Part shown: piece after piece, positions 28,301 to 43,300 of the stretch
How the letters are laid out: the number at the start of each line of letters is the position of its first letter
How positions within the stretch are numbered: position 1 is the first letter of the stretch
Assembly (NCBI GenBank): GCA_007844125.1
Contig: CM017570.1
Coordinates: 51,750,609 to 51,814,608, forward strand
DNA: 64,000 nt
Reading direction: 5' to 3'
Origin: Sinonovacula constricta
Lineage: Eukaryota; Mollusca; Bivalvia; Cardiida; Solecurtidae
Translations under genes and position numbers: made by a program
Notes under the pieces: model-generated
Databases searched by the model: none
Seen by the model: the letters and a program-made list of their open reading frames with translations, nothing else
What the model was told of the DNA's origin: nothing

Positions 28301-31300
28301 TCAAACTAAAGGCTCGAACAGATTTGGACAATGCAAAGTCTGATCTTGAGGAAGCTGTTGCTAAACATAAATCTGAATTGGATAAAGTGGTTGAACAGTT
28401 AGCAGAAAAGGATGCAGAGGTGGTTTGTTTGCAGGAGGAAGTGGAGAAGATTCTCAGTGACAAGAGCACTGAAGTGAACAAGTTAATGAAGAAGTTGGAA
28501 GAAAAGGAGGAAGAACTGCAGAAGGAGCAGAGTGAGAGGAGTTCAGCAGGGGAAAGTGAACATCTGAGATTTGAGCAACAGTTGTTAGCAAATGTGGAGA
28601 AAATGAGTTCTTTGACTGAAGACCTGGAGCTGAAATGTGAGGAGGTTAACAGGTTGAAAGGAGTTATAAATGACTTAGAGGAAAAGTGTGCAAACTCAGA
28701 TGATGAGAAGCTAGAGTTACGTCAGAAGTGCAATGAACTAGATGCCAGATGTGGTGAATTGGAGAGAAAATGTGCCGCGATGGAAAACAAATGTGCAGAA
28801 CTTGAGAGAAAATGTGGTGCAATGGAAAATGAATGCAGAAATTGGGAAAGAAAATGTGCAGACTTAGAGGCAGGCTTAAGGGCAAAGGAAGGTCGTCAGG
28901 GATTGAATGGTTCTCTATTAGGAGATGGGGAAGAGGAGACAGTAAAGAGAGAGATTGAGAAAAACACTGTAAGGGAGAAACAAGCAGAATTGGATAAAAT
29001 GAAGAAAGAACTGATTTGCTTGAAGTATGAACTAGTTCGACTGGAGAATGAGAAAAAATCAGAAGCTGAGAAAATAAGCGGCTCAAAACAGGCAGAGATC
29101 AACAACCTTGTGAAAAAACATCAGGGAGAGATGGACAGATTAAGAAAGGAGAAACAGCAGGAGATTGACAGGGTGAAGCAGGAGAAGAATGGAGAAATAC
29201 AGCAGCTTCGACGACTGCGGGGTGAGGGTACAGGAAAGACAGAGGAGATGGAGAGTTCAAGATTGAAGGAAGTAAAGGATGCCGTGCGGCGCGAGATGGA
29301 AGATAACATAAAAAAGACACTGGACACAAGGGTGAGTTTGTTCTTATTTGAATTTCTGTGTGTTAGATGGGTTTAACATCTCACTCTTTTAGAGAAAGTG
29401 TAAACCTGAAACAGTTACAGTGCTGCCTAGATTTGATAGTATGCAATGACTGAAACAGTTATACTGCTGCCTTTGATTTTAACAATTATAGTGCTGCCTT
29501 TGATTTGATGGTATGTCATGAACACCTGACATATACCACTCCAAGTCACATTATCTGAATCAAATTGTAATTGAAGAACTCTTTTCAGTACTACTATGGT
29601 AGTAAGGAAGTAGAATTTCATATATATACTATATATACCTTCTAATATACATACTAATTTAATATATATACTAAATACATGTAACTAATATAGTTAATCA
29701 TGAAAGCTTTAAAATAGACTGCTCTGGTAGCACACAGGTACATCACTGGCTCCAGGTGTCAAAGGTCCTTGCATTCAAACACATGCTTGCAATACAAAGT
29801 TTTAAAAATAATTATGATGTAACTCCCTTACCTAACTTAATGCATATATTAAGTTGCAATTTTAAGGGTAGTTACATGACTGGTTGAAGTGGTATCAGGA
29901 GAATTTGGCTGTGGTACCAAGTCTTCTTCAAAATATATTGTAACAGTGAGGGCAGCACTGTATCTCCTTCAAGTGAACATTGTCTCCTGATGATGAGTGT
30001 TGGTGAAATATTAGACCCAAAAAGACAAAAGACACTGCCAAGCCTTTGTTGATATCCTTTTTGTCTGAGGCACGAAGAATAAAGAATCCCATATCTTGAG
30101 GCAATCATAGAATGTAATACAAACATGATTAAGGGCAGAACCTCATTATTAACACAATAGAATACACAAAGGTTTTTATGCTAAGAGCTAATTCAAACTG
30201 TTTTTGATACTCAAAAATGTGATACTCCAGCAATGTTGTGTACTTAATTGTGTTCTAATTGGGTGTTTTGATTTGGCCTGATCTGTGTGTATTTACCTTA
30301 ATTGGTGTTTTGCATTTCATGTAATTGTGATAAAATGGATATGATGTTTATGAATGGCTATGACTATGAGTGTTTATAAGATGTGTTAAGGTTATTTCAT
30401 TTTGACAGTCATTGATTTTTGTCAAATGGTAAATTTTGCCTATCAATCTTCGAAATGATACTTTGTATATTGTGGGCATGTGCCTTACAGTCCAGTTTGA
30501 TTACCGTTTTCTGTTAAATGTGAAAACTGGATATAAATAAGACCGTGCAAGAGTGTGTATATAATGTGTATATAATATAGGGTTACTTCATCAGGACTAA
30601 TATACATCTGAAAAGTTGGACTGTAACAGGAGAGGTCTTGGTACTTGATATGTCTTGAAGGGGTTTATATATTTATATATATAGTTGTAACCTATTCCTG
30701 ACAAAAGAAGTGTGTGTATGCAGACTGTAAGACAATATAGTGTTGTGGTGTAAGACATTATAGTGTTGTGCTCTAAGACAATATAGTGTTGTGCTCTAAG
30801 ACAATATAGTGTTGTGGTGTAAGACAATATAGTGTTGTGGTGTAAGACAATATAGTGTTGTGGTGTCAATGAGCATGGAACCAGACTGGCCTGGTAAAAA
30901 AACTTCAATATCAGAGGTGGATGAGTCAGAGGATGAACAATTGTTTGAGGTCCCACAATATTGCTGTAGTTCTTTCTCTTTTTGTATGTGAATATGCATG
31001 TCCGTCTATGAATATGCATGTTTTTTTAATAATCTACACATCTTTCAATCTACATGTTCGTCTATTAATGTGTGAATCTGCATGTTTGTCTATAAATCAG
31101 CATGTTTGTGATCTACATATTTGATTGATCTGTATGCCTGATGTGTTTGTTATTTTAATGATAACACAAAAATGACCACTTTCCTTTATGGTCCTTACAG
31201 TAAATAGTCTTGCCCAAGGACTAACATCAAGTGTCGGGTTGGGGTTTGAACTGAGACCCTCTGATCCTTAGTCCATGTCCTTAACTATGAGACTCCAATG

Positions 31301-34300
31301 CTAGATCTGTTAATAGCCATGCTATGTTAACAGAACCTACACTAATTGCCCAGAACAAGTCCTACCTGGCAGATATAGGCTTTCAGATGTTTGATCAAGA
31401 TATTGTTTTACAAATGACAATAGGCATTATATTAATGTTGGCAATTGTGTAACAAGTTGATACAGGTGTATATAAAAACTAAAGAGCTGGTATTTGGTGC
31501 TTTGTAAAGTTGAATCGTTTTAATACGTCAGTATGTATTGATTTGGTATTAGAGTTCATCGCTAAAACAATTAAATATAAAATGTGTATGGCAAAAATTA
31601 AGTTAATCAAATCAATATTATGTCTTTCATTAGAAGTTCATTTTATTTGTGATTTTCTCTGCAAGGAAATAATGAAAATAATGGATAGTATTCATTGTTG
31701 ATATATCTGATTTAAAAAAAGGAGTTAATTCAAATCTTAATTGTTGTGTTCTCCTTGTGTTAAGTATATGATGATTGCAATTATGAATCTGCTTGTCCCC
31801 AAGGATTTATAAATTTGATGGATATGATTAGTGAAGTAATGAGTATTTGGCTAGATAAACATTTGTAACAACAAATGCATGGAACTTAATGTGTTTATTA
31901 GTGGGAATAGCACTGAAAACAGCTATATGTACAACATTATGTGTTTGTCTGTGAATGCTTTGTTACAAAATATAAACAACAAAGAACAGAAAAAAAATGC
32001 AGTGGAGCCAGCATTTTATTGAAATGTTCTTGGCATATTTTCCGTCTGTTTTTTATTGCTCAAAGAAGCAAAAACAAAAGCTTTAAAAGGCAAAGCATGA
32101 CATTACAATGATGGCAGCACTTAATTGAATTATTTACTGAAAATGTCTAGTGGTATCACAATGTCAAAACCACATGCAACCAACTTGGCAGAGTTTCTAG
32201 ACAGATTCTTGGCAAGTAACTGTGCTTAAATTTTTGTTAATGATACTATTGGTTGTGTATCTAAAATGAGTAATTTTCATTAACCTTAACATCAAAACTG
32301 GACCTGGTAGCTCAATCGGTAGAGCGTCGGCTCCAGGTACGAGCAGCCCTGTGTTCGATTCTGGACCGTGACATTATATATGGTAGTGGTATAGATCCCT
32401 TGCTAATGCTCAAGCAAATATAAGGGTAGTTCCACAACTGGTTGACTCGGTGTCAGGATAATGTGACTGGGTGTGGTATCATGCCAGGTGTTCACCCCAT
32501 GCTACACACAGTGAAGGCAGCACTTTATCTGCTTCAAGTGGACACCATCACGAGATAACTGAAATACTGTTGTTGGGACGATAAACCCAACAAACAAGCA
32601 GAAGTGAAAATGGTCTTTTGAGTCTTCATAATGCTCACAAGACCTCAATGTGACTACTATCAAGGAAGTAGCTCTGTTACCTGGGATAGTGTTGAATAGC
32701 TCATTTGTTTACCTAGTAATCATTCTGTTATAATAAAGTTTAAAGGTTCATGCTTAGATTTGGTAAGAAATATGACCTTATTTGTCTTAGAAAACTTTGT
32801 AGGTTAAAGATTGCATGTCAGACATGACCGATCATGCCATGTTAATTCTTCATTAAACTTCAAACTCTGTACTTATATACCTACTTTCACTGTGTTCTGT
32901 ACAGGTTGCCATGGCAAAGGTTGCCTGGCTGGAGGAACACCGAGTGACTAGACAGACAGCCATTGACAATGCAGTGCGGCTCGCAGAGGCGGAGCTTAGA
33001 CAGAAAATGGAGGAGGAGCTTGATCAGAAACTACAGCAGCGAATCGATCAAGGTACGTCTGAAATGAAAAATAAAATGCTTGTTAAGAAATATATACCAC
33101 TATAGGAATATATAAGACAAAGTCCTATGAGCATTGCAACATATACAAAACTTTGAAAAGACACAGGACCAAGGTATTCACATGCACGCCAAATGTAAAA
33201 GTGAAAACAGATCTGTGATGAGTCATTTAACAATAAGAGCAAACCCGACAGTTACCGCCTTGGAACAGTCAGTCGGCAATTTCGCTTGACTAACATTGCT
33301 CTAGTCATAAAGATAAATAATTTAAAAGATGTTTATAATTATTACCTTTTAATAAAAGAAAAATGAGGCTTTAAATCAGTGTCCGTCTGTTTTCCTTGTA
33401 GATATGTACCTAAAAGCTAAATTTTCATTTATGGCCATTTTTCATCTATTCTTACCTATGAGATATAAATACCAACCACTATATTACTTAAGTTGACATA
33501 TTACTAATGTTTTTTTAACCTCAGAAGTCCAAAAAGCACTTGAAGCAGAACGACAAAACTGGGCATTGGAGGTAGAGGAGCGGGTAGAGGCAGAGCGAGA
33601 GAGTTGGCGGGAGGTTGAGTTGGAGACAGAGAGACTCCGCTGGTCACTGGATACGCAGCGTCAGTTGGAAGAGGCAAGGAGAGAATGGGGAACCAGCGTG
33701 CTAAAACCAGCCAAGGAAGCCTGGAGAAATGAACTGCAGGAGACAATAGATCGGGAGAAGGTGGGTGATGGATAACATGGATAATATTGGCCATCTTGGG
33801 CTTCAGTCATTCACCTTATAATTCAAAAGGAAAACGAGGTAGTTGATTTATAAATATGGTTAAAGAAACATTGTCTGACATTCTCTATTACAGTTTGGAA
33901 TGATGTCAGGTTTAAAAAAAATACTAAAAACTTACTTGTATATATATTTATGTGCTATTGATATGCCAGTCAATAAAAAATGGCAGTTGTTTTCCTGGTT
34001 CATGCCAGTTGTATTTAATTTTCACAACAGCTGAGGATCATTTAATTGTTTTTTTCTGGTTATACTGTCTAAGCTTAACATTTTTTTCATGTAACTATGC
34101 TTGAAAGCAACATCTTGTGGACTAAATTAGAATAATTGCTCTTCCAGAGTGGTGGGTTACTGTCCTAAATGGTACAGAATATTGATTGTGAGTTACTGTC
34201 TTAAATGGTACAGAATATTGATTGTGAGTTACTGTCTTAAATGGTACAGAATGTTGATTGTGAGTTACTGTCTTAAATGGTACAGAATATTGATTGTGAG

Positions 34301-37300
34301 TTACTGTCTTAAATGGTACAGAATGTTGATTGTGAGTTACTGTCTTAAATGGTACAGAATATTGATTGTGAGTTACTGTCTTAAATGGTGCAGAATATTG
34401 ATTGTGAGTTACTGTCCTAAATGGTACAGAATATTGATTGTGAGTTACTGTCTTAAATGGTACAGAATGTTGATTGTGAGTTACTGTCTTAAATGGTGCA
34501 GAATATTGGTTGTGAGTTACTGTCTTAAATGGTACAGAATATTGGTTGTGAGTTACTGTCTTAAATGGTGCAGAATATTGGTTGTGAGTTACTGTCTTAA
34601 ATGGTACAGAATATTGATTGTGAGTTACTGTCTTAAATGGTGCAGAATATTGGTTGTGAGTTACTGTCTTAAATGGTGCAGAATATTGGTTGTGAGTTAC
34701 TGTCTAAATGGTACAGAATATTGATTGGGAGTTACTGTCTAAATGGTACAGAATGTTGATTGTGTGTTACTGTCTTAAATGGTACAGAATATTGATTGTG
34801 AGTTACTGTCTTAAATGGTACAGAATATTGGTTGTGAGTTACTGTCTAAATGGTACAGAATATTGATTGTGAGTTACTGTCTTAAATGGTACAGAATGTT
34901 GATTGTGAGTTACTGTCTAAATGGTACAGAATGTTGATTGTGAGTTACTGTCTAAATGCTACAGAATGTTGATTGTGAGTTACTGTCTTAAATGGTACAG
35001 AATGTTGATTGTGAGTTACTGTCTTAAATGGTACAGAATATTGATTGTGAGTTACTGTCTTAAATGGTACAGAATATTGGTTGTGAGTTACTGTCTTAAA
35101 TGGTACAGAATGTTGATTGTGAGTTACTGTCTTAAATGGTACAGAATATTGATTGTGAGTTACTGTCTTAAATGGTACAGAATGTTGATTGTGAGTTACT
35201 GTCTAAATGGTACAGAATGTTGATTGTGAGTTACTGTCTAAATGCTACAGAATGTTGATTGTGAGTTACTGTCTTAAATGGTACAGAATGTTGATTGTGA
35301 GTTACTGTCTTAAATGGTGCAGAATATTGGTTGTGAGTTACTGTCTTAAATGGTACAGAATATTGGTTGTGAGTTACTGTCTTAAATGGTACAGAATGTT
35401 GATTGTGAGTTACTGTCTTAAATGGTACAGAATATTGATTGTGAGTTACTGTCTTAAATGGTACAGAATGTTGATTGTGAGTTACTGTCTAAATGGTACA
35501 GAATGTTGATTGTGAGTTACTGTCTAAATGGTACAGAATATTGATTGTGAGTTACTGTCTTAAATGGTACAGAATATTGATTGTGAGTTACTGTCTTAAA
35601 TGGTACAGAATGTTGATTGTGAGTTACTGTCTTAAATGGTACAGAATATTGATTGTGAGTTACTGTCTTAAATGGTACAGAATATTGGTTGTGAGTTACT
35701 GTCTTAAATGGTACAGAATATTGGTTGTGAGTTACTGTCTTAAATGGTACAGAATATTGGTTGTGAGTTACTGTCTAAATGGTACAGAATATTGGTTGTG
35801 AGTTACTGTCTAAATGGTACAGAATATTGATTGTGAGTTACTGTCTTAAATGGTACAGAATATTGGTTGTGTGTTACTGTCTTAAATGGTACAGAATATT
35901 GGTTGTGAGTTACTGTCTAAATGGTACAGTATATTGACTGTGAGTTACTGTCTTAAATAATACAGAATATTGATTGTGAGTTACTGTCTAAATGGTACAG
36001 AATATTGATTGTGAGTTACTGTCTTAAATGGTACAGAATATTGATTGTGAGTTACTGTCTTAAATGGTACAGAATATTGATTGTGAGTTACTGTCTTAAA
36101 TGGTGCAGAATATTGATTGTGAGTTACTGTCTTAAATGGTTCATAATATTAATTGTGAGTTACTGTCTAAATGGTACAGAATATTGATTGTGAGTTTCTG
36201 TCCTAAATGGTACAGAATATTGATTGTGAGTTACTGTCTAAATGGTACAGAATATTGATTGTAAGTTACTGTCTTAAATGGTACAGAATATTGATTGTGA
36301 GTTACTGTCTTAAATGGTACAGAATGTTGATTGTGAGTTACTGTCTTAAATGGTACAGAATATTGATTGTGAGTTACTGTCTTAAATGGTGCAGAATATT
36401 GATTGTGAGTTACTGTCTTAAATGGTACAGAATATTGATTGTAAGATACTGTCTTAAATGGTACAGAATGTTGATTGTGAGTTACTGTCTTAAATGGTAC
36501 AGAATGTTGATTGTGAGTTACTGTCTTAAATGGTGCAGAATATTGATTGTGAGTTACTGTCTTAAATGGTACAGAATGTCTTAAATGGTACAGAATGTTG
36601 ATTGTGAGTTACTGTCTTAAATGGTGCAGAATATTGATTGTGAGTTACTGTCTTAAATGGTACAGAATGTCTTAAATGGTACAGAATGTTGATTGTGAGT
36701 TACTGTCTTAAATGGTACAGAATATTGATTGTGAGTTACTGTCTTAAATGGTACAGAATATTGATTGTGAGTTACTGTCTTAAATGGTACAGAATATTGA
36801 TTGTGAGTTACTGTCTAAATGGTACAGAATATTGATTGTAAGTTACTGTCTTAAATGGTACAGAATATTGATTGTGAGTTACTGTCTTAAATGGTACAGA
36901 ATGTCTTAAATGGTACAGAATGTTGATTGTGAGTTACTGTCTTAAATGGTACAGAATGTCTTAAATGGTACAGAATATGGATTGTGAGTTACAGTCTTAA
37001 GTGGTACAGAATAATGTGAGTTACTGTCTAAATGGTACAGTATGTTGATTGTAAGTGAGTTATTGTCTAACTGGTACAGAATATTGTGGGCACCTTGCAA
37101 GTTGTTTTTGTTTGATTCTTTAGGAAAACTGGCGGTGCACAGAACTAGAAACTGAGAAATTGCGGCTGCTACAGGAGTATGAGGAGCGGTTATCTCAGGA
37201 ACAGAAGCGCTGGAAGGCAGAGCTTACAAGAAAAGGGGTAGAACTTTCAAAGAAAGAGGCAGGGCTTGAGGAAAAATGGAGGCGGGAGATACTTCCAGAA

Positions 37301-40300
37301 ATCCTTAATACCGAGCGAGAGAAATGGGTCAAGGATCTGGGGGACAGAGTTCAGCAAAAACTAAACAAGGTGGGAATTAGTCTCTCAATAATCAAAATAA
37401 TTATGAGATTTCTTAAATTATTTATAAGATTGCTCACAAGCTTTATACTGCATGAAAACTTGTGCATGAAGCTCAGTAATAATTAACAATAAAAACTATA
37501 GAAATATATAGAAAATGTACAGATTGGCATAATTTAATATCTGTTTTACATATTTGTGACACACAGTACAGTGCGCTAACACAGTGGCTGGTTTTGTAAT
37601 TTGTACGAAACTTCTCTCCTATGGATAGTTTGACAGTTTCTTGTCATACCCAAGTTATGTGCCCACAAACAGTATCACAAACAGGATGTATTCTTTTGTG
37701 TAAAGTTGACCTTTCACCTTGTGGTTTACACTTACACTAATTGGATAACCCATCTATGACTGGACATAGAGACAGTTTAGAAATTGTCCAATTGTCTTTA
37801 CGGTGATGATCAGTAATAATTTGATGCCTCAATTTCAAAGTGATGTAAGTCAAGTATATGTATCTAATAATACAGTATATAGTAAAGTATATTATAACAT
37901 TATTTGCATTTTATGTTTTTTTTATAGACATTTGCAGAGAATGTTGAGTCAGAAGTCCAATCCAGATTAACAACTGAGCGACACAAGTTAGAAAAGGTAG
38001 GTAACTCTTCTTGAACTTATAAATATGGTGACAGAAGCACACGAGTTTTCTCCCTTATATCAATGCACATCATCAGAGTGCAACAGTTACACCAGGGAAG
38101 GTTTTTAAATGTAATTTTATGCAAATGTATCGATGTTCATATATGTATGTCATTTGCCCTTTCAATCATATTTTTATTGATAAATCAATTGAAGGTTATT
38201 GCTTTGGCTGTACTTCTGTGGCTGCTTCTCAAATGCATTAAAAGTCTGTCAGGAGTATGTATGACATTGTTCTGTATGGATGTTACAGGAGTATGTATGA
38301 CATTGTTCTGTATGGATGTTACAGGAGTATGTATGAGTTAGCATGACATTGTTCTGTATGGATGTTACAGGAGTATGTATGAGTTAGCATGACATTGTTC
38401 TGTATGGATGTTACGGAGTTAATATGACATTGTTCTGTATGGATGTTACAGGAGTATGTATGAGTTAGTATGACTTTAAACAATGTATATCCTCCAGCAA
38501 GATTACATCAGTATTTATAGCTTGTCATTTTCTTATTTGACAAGTATACACATAAACTTAATGTTTGTAGCATGCTTATAGTTGTACTTTAATGGCATGT
38601 ACACAGTTACTGGTTATATTTTACCAACACTTTTAAAATATATAATTTAAAGTTTACAAGTTCTTATTTCAAGAGTAATGTCATTCAGATAGCAGTAAAG
38701 TAACAAAAATGTATCATTTCTGATGTAAAAATTGGTCCTATCTCAAGTGTTCAATGTCACCTTTGCTAGGTCATAAGAATTACAAAAGTTAACAAAATGG
38801 TTTCAAAAGTAATAAATTTCAAGTATTTGTTTTGAAATATATTTCCTCAGTATGTAAAGTTTATACATATTCTTAATGCTTGTTTAAAAGCCATTGTGGA
38901 ATGTTGCTTTATTCAGTAATATTTTTGTTCTTTTATTACAACAGGATGATGTAAGTGATAATTGAAGATTTTTTGTAGCTCTAGCTCTTATGATATCCTT
39001 TTTTACTTTAGTATTTGTTCTTATATGTGCCCTGCCCCCAAACCTTTAATACTTATCACTTTTAAAACACACAATACACATTAAACATCAGACAAATTTA
39101 AAAGCCCAACCACTTATTGATGTATTGTTTTACACTTCTAAACACGCAGTTTTCTACACCATTAAAATCCCACTTGCAAATGATGTTTTGTTTTACACTT
39201 TTAAAACACAATTAAATATACAATAATAGGCCCAGCTATGATGTTTTGTTTTTATACATCTGAAAGCGATGATTCAAAACAGCTGTAGGGAAACCTCATA
39301 TAATTCCTTCTTATTATATCTGAACAAGGAATTTTGTAGTTTTTAATTTTCCTTGTCCATGTACATTCTCTATAAGAAGAGATCGTCTGTAAAACTTCTA
39401 GTTCATTTATTTTGTTAAAAGGATTATCTTTCTTCTAATCCCTATTTAATAGAATGGAAACAAAGACTTAACCACTGACTATGTGCTCAAGTCCCTTCAG
39501 GGCAAGAATTTTTATGTGAGGCAGTCTTTCACTTAACCTGCAGTGCCCTGGTGTTTCTATTAACATTTTGTCATGGGTCGTCCACCATCAAAAAAAGTTG
39601 GACACCACTATAATGAACTTGACTGTGTCACAATGATGTACTTCAGAACATTAATTATCATGTATTCCATTTACATACACTAACATACAACAGGTCTCAG
39701 ATTTAAATAAAGCTGTTGATGTAGTAGCAATTTATTACTAATGAGATAGTACTTGTATTCATTTTTTATTTATCTTAAGCTGTTAATGTTTAGTTATTTG
39801 TTTCTGGTTTTCAACACAATTGTTATATAAGCCATAAATGTGTCACTTGACTGATACTTTTGATATCTTGACCCTTGTTTCTTGTCTTAATTGCATTTTA
39901 AAGCACATTTTAATAATCTTTTTAAATAAATCATATCTGTTGTAGAAAAGATTCAGTTTAAAAATTCACAAATTTACTTCTGTGGGGTCATTCAAATTAT
40001 GTAGTTAGCAAAATTACATGTATACAAAACAAACACCTTACAAATATAATTCACTGCCGAGACATATTCATGTTACATTTCAGATATTTGTTTATACTTG
40101 AAATACTTGTAATAAGTGCACCATAATATTTTTGTAAGGGTGGGCATTGGCCTTCATACTAATATTTCTATTAACATATATATATATATCATATGTGTTT
40201 CATTGGTGATCTCATGATAGGTGTATCTCCTCTTAATTGTATTTGAAATATTGCACTCAAAGCTTGTATAATATGGACCATATGTGCAATTTTTTATTTG

Positions 40301-43300
40301 ACACATTATTTGCATGCAACTTTCATAAACAGACCTGTAATTGTATGCTCTATAGGAGAGTGAGGCCAAGGTATTGGAAGCCATCAGGGAGCATGAGGCA
40401 GCTTGTGAGCTCACTTTACAGGAAACCATGGAAACGGAGCGTGCATCAATGTCCCAAAAAATGGACGCAGAGCTGCAGGAGAGATTCAATGCTGAGAAAA
40501 AAATCTGGCGGGAAATGGTCGACCTGGAAACAAAAGAAAAGCTGATGATCGAGCAGGCAAAATGGAAATGTGAACGAGAAAAAGAGCTCAGCAAGATGAA
40601 GGAAAAGGAAACAGAGATCAAAAAGAAGATAGAGGAGAGTCTAAGAGAAAAGTTTGACAAGAGGTTGAAACAGGAAAGAGTGAAGATAAGGGATGAGTTA
40701 CAGGCAGAGATGAAGAAAGACTTGATGTCCGCCCAGGAGACAGAGGGGAAAGTGTTGAAAGAAGAGTTGAAGGGTAATTTCCAGACCAAGCTGGAAGAAG
40801 AGAAGAAAAAACTTGAAGAACAATATGAAAAACATTTGAAGAATGAGAGGGAAAGGGTACTAAATGAAGCCAATGAGAAAGTGGTAAAAGAACGTGAAGA
40901 AATGGTCAGGGAGTTTGATGGACGATTGAGCTCAGAAAGGGAAATGATTCTGGAAGATTTTCAAAAGAAACTGGCTGAAGAAAAGGAAAAGTTTATGACT
41001 GAACAAAGGGAGAAATTTGAGGAGAAGTTTGAACAGGAAAAGGCATGTTTAGAGGATGAATTGGAAAGGAGAGTTTCTGAAGAGAAAGACAATATGAAAG
41101 ATGCTCTTAGTGCAAAGTTTGAAGAAAGATTAAAACAAGAGATTGAGCGTGCTAGAGAAAAACTTGAGCAAGCTGCCAAGATGGATTTAGAACATATGAG
41201 AGCAAGCTTTGATGATGAAGCACAGCTTGATTTCGATGAGCTTAAAGCGCGGCTAGAAGCTGAACTAAGGGCTGAATATTCTGTTCTCCAAGAAGAGCTT
41301 GAAGCAGAATGCGAAAGAACTGTCGAACGGGAACGAGAGTTGGTTGAGGTTCGGTTGGGTCGAGAAGTTGCAAGAGCCGTGCAAGAAGAGGAAGAGCGAT
41401 GGCGATCTCGGTTGGAAGAGACTTTGAAAGACCGATTAGCTGTTGAGGAAGATCGATGGAATACTATGATCGAAACACACTTGGTGTCTCGTCTTCATGC
41501 TGAGAGAGATAAATGGCAGGTGGTGAAGGAGCAGGAAGTACAAGAAGAGAAGGGACGATGGAGAGAGGAGTGGGAGAAAGAGAAACAAGATGAGGTAGAT
41601 AGACAGAGAGAAGAAATGAAGACAAAGGTGGATATTGAGATGAAGAAAGAGATGGAGAAGGTACGAGAAAGCCTAGAAGAGAAGTTCCATTCTGATCTAC
41701 AGCATGAGGTTTGTCCAGTGTGCCTTTACCCTTAACCCCCATAGTGGTTGTTGTGATTATCATCATCAGTTGCTGTTTTCTGTCTCCTTTGATTTCTGTC
41801 ATTATCATCAACAACAGCAGAAACCAGTAGTAGTAGCAGCAACACTAGAAACTATCTCCCAGTGCTGTTAGCAGCAGAATTAACACAAACAGCTTCATTC
41901 ATATTTTTTAGCAGCAACAATAGAAGTCCTCTATAGCTTCTAGCAACATCATTAATAGTTTGACTATTTTAATTACTGCTAATTCTTAGGCTTATAATAG
42001 CTATCAGTACCACAATCATTTTCATCACAACCATCAGCACCCAACCATCAACGTTGTCCATCACTTATCGTCATCATCACTATCAACATCTTCCTCCTAA
42101 TCATCATCAAGTACATCATAACTGTTTGGCAAAACCAACACTATTCCCCTTCCCAGCATTTTTCTATATTTAGAATATATGTAGAAAAGGGGTTGCTTTA
42201 AAGAAGAGACTTGAAATCATTTCATATCTATTGTAGTTATTAAAGACACCTGTATATGTCAGTTAGATTTTTTGTTCATAATATCCAAAATTTTCATACC
42301 TTACCATCTTGCAACATATATTAACAGTTATCATTATTTCCTCAACTGTAAGAAGAACATAAAAAGAAAAAGAAAAACTAAAAGTTACAATGCCAGGATG
42401 AGTTTTTTCAACAATAGCAGACTTAAAAGATCTTTGAGATGCATGGAAATTAATTTGATAGTTTATAAAGAAACTGTTTTTATCGTCGCTACAGTCGAAT
42501 CTCATTGAACACCTTAACAGTCAAACTTTGAACAATAAGTTTTATAAAAAAGAATAAAAACAACATGATACTTATGCCCATGAAATTTTTGTTAAATGTG
42601 TTTGCATTGTTGTGTTACTTGTTTTTCTTCAATAGGAATACAAGAGTGTATTTTTTACACAGGCACAGTCTGTTTTTGTGTATTGTTGGGTGTAGGGGGG
42701 AACATTGTGTGGGTGTAATGGGGACATTGTGTATTGTTGGGTGTAGGGGGGAACATTGTGTGGGTGTAATGGGGACATTGTGTATTGTTGGGTGTAGGGG
42801 GGAACATTGTGTGGGTGTAATGGGGACATTGTGTATTGTTGGGTGTAGGGGGGACATTGTGTGGGTGTGACTTTATTTGCTTCTTCTTATAACCTGTAAT
42901 ACAAGTGATATTTCTTTGTGCAGTGGTTTGCTATGTATTTTAATTTATTCTTGCTGTGTTTTATCTTCTTCTATTTATATCCTTTCTTGTGATAGTTTGA
43001 ACACATCCTTATTTTTATTTTCCCTGGTATATTTTCCATTTTACATCTATATATACATACATAAATAAATTTCAGTTAGATTTAAATTTCCGCTTTCATG
43101 CATAAACTAAAATGAAATTTAACATAAACATACAGTTTTAGTTGGAACCTTTTTGTGGAAGTTTTAACTAAATTTTAAATAATTATGAATCTCATATAGC
43201 TATCAATATTCTTGTAAACATTTCCAGACAGTTTGGTGATTGTTAGCAAAGTAACAAACAAATATAAAATATGTATGTTTTCTTGAAACTGTCAAGCAAA

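Noticed and set aside
28113..29329. Minus-strand ORFs opposite exon 18
   Set aside because: Complement of Glu/Lys-rich heptads gives Ser/Phe/Leu-rich artefacts without domains.
27616..29331. Separate myosin-like or golgin gene
   Set aside because: Coiled-coil composition is generic; phase-0 junctions on both sides join it to clear CEP152 exons and no start or stop context exists.
32301..32370. Functional tRNA gene
   Set aside because: A and B boxes are present but the acceptor and anticodon stems do not pair properly and a SINE body follows directly.
34149..36584. Series of 60-191 residue ORFs with SYCLKWYRILIV repeats
   Set aside because: Product of the 36-bp intronic array; each ends wherever a two-base deletion variant shifts the frame.
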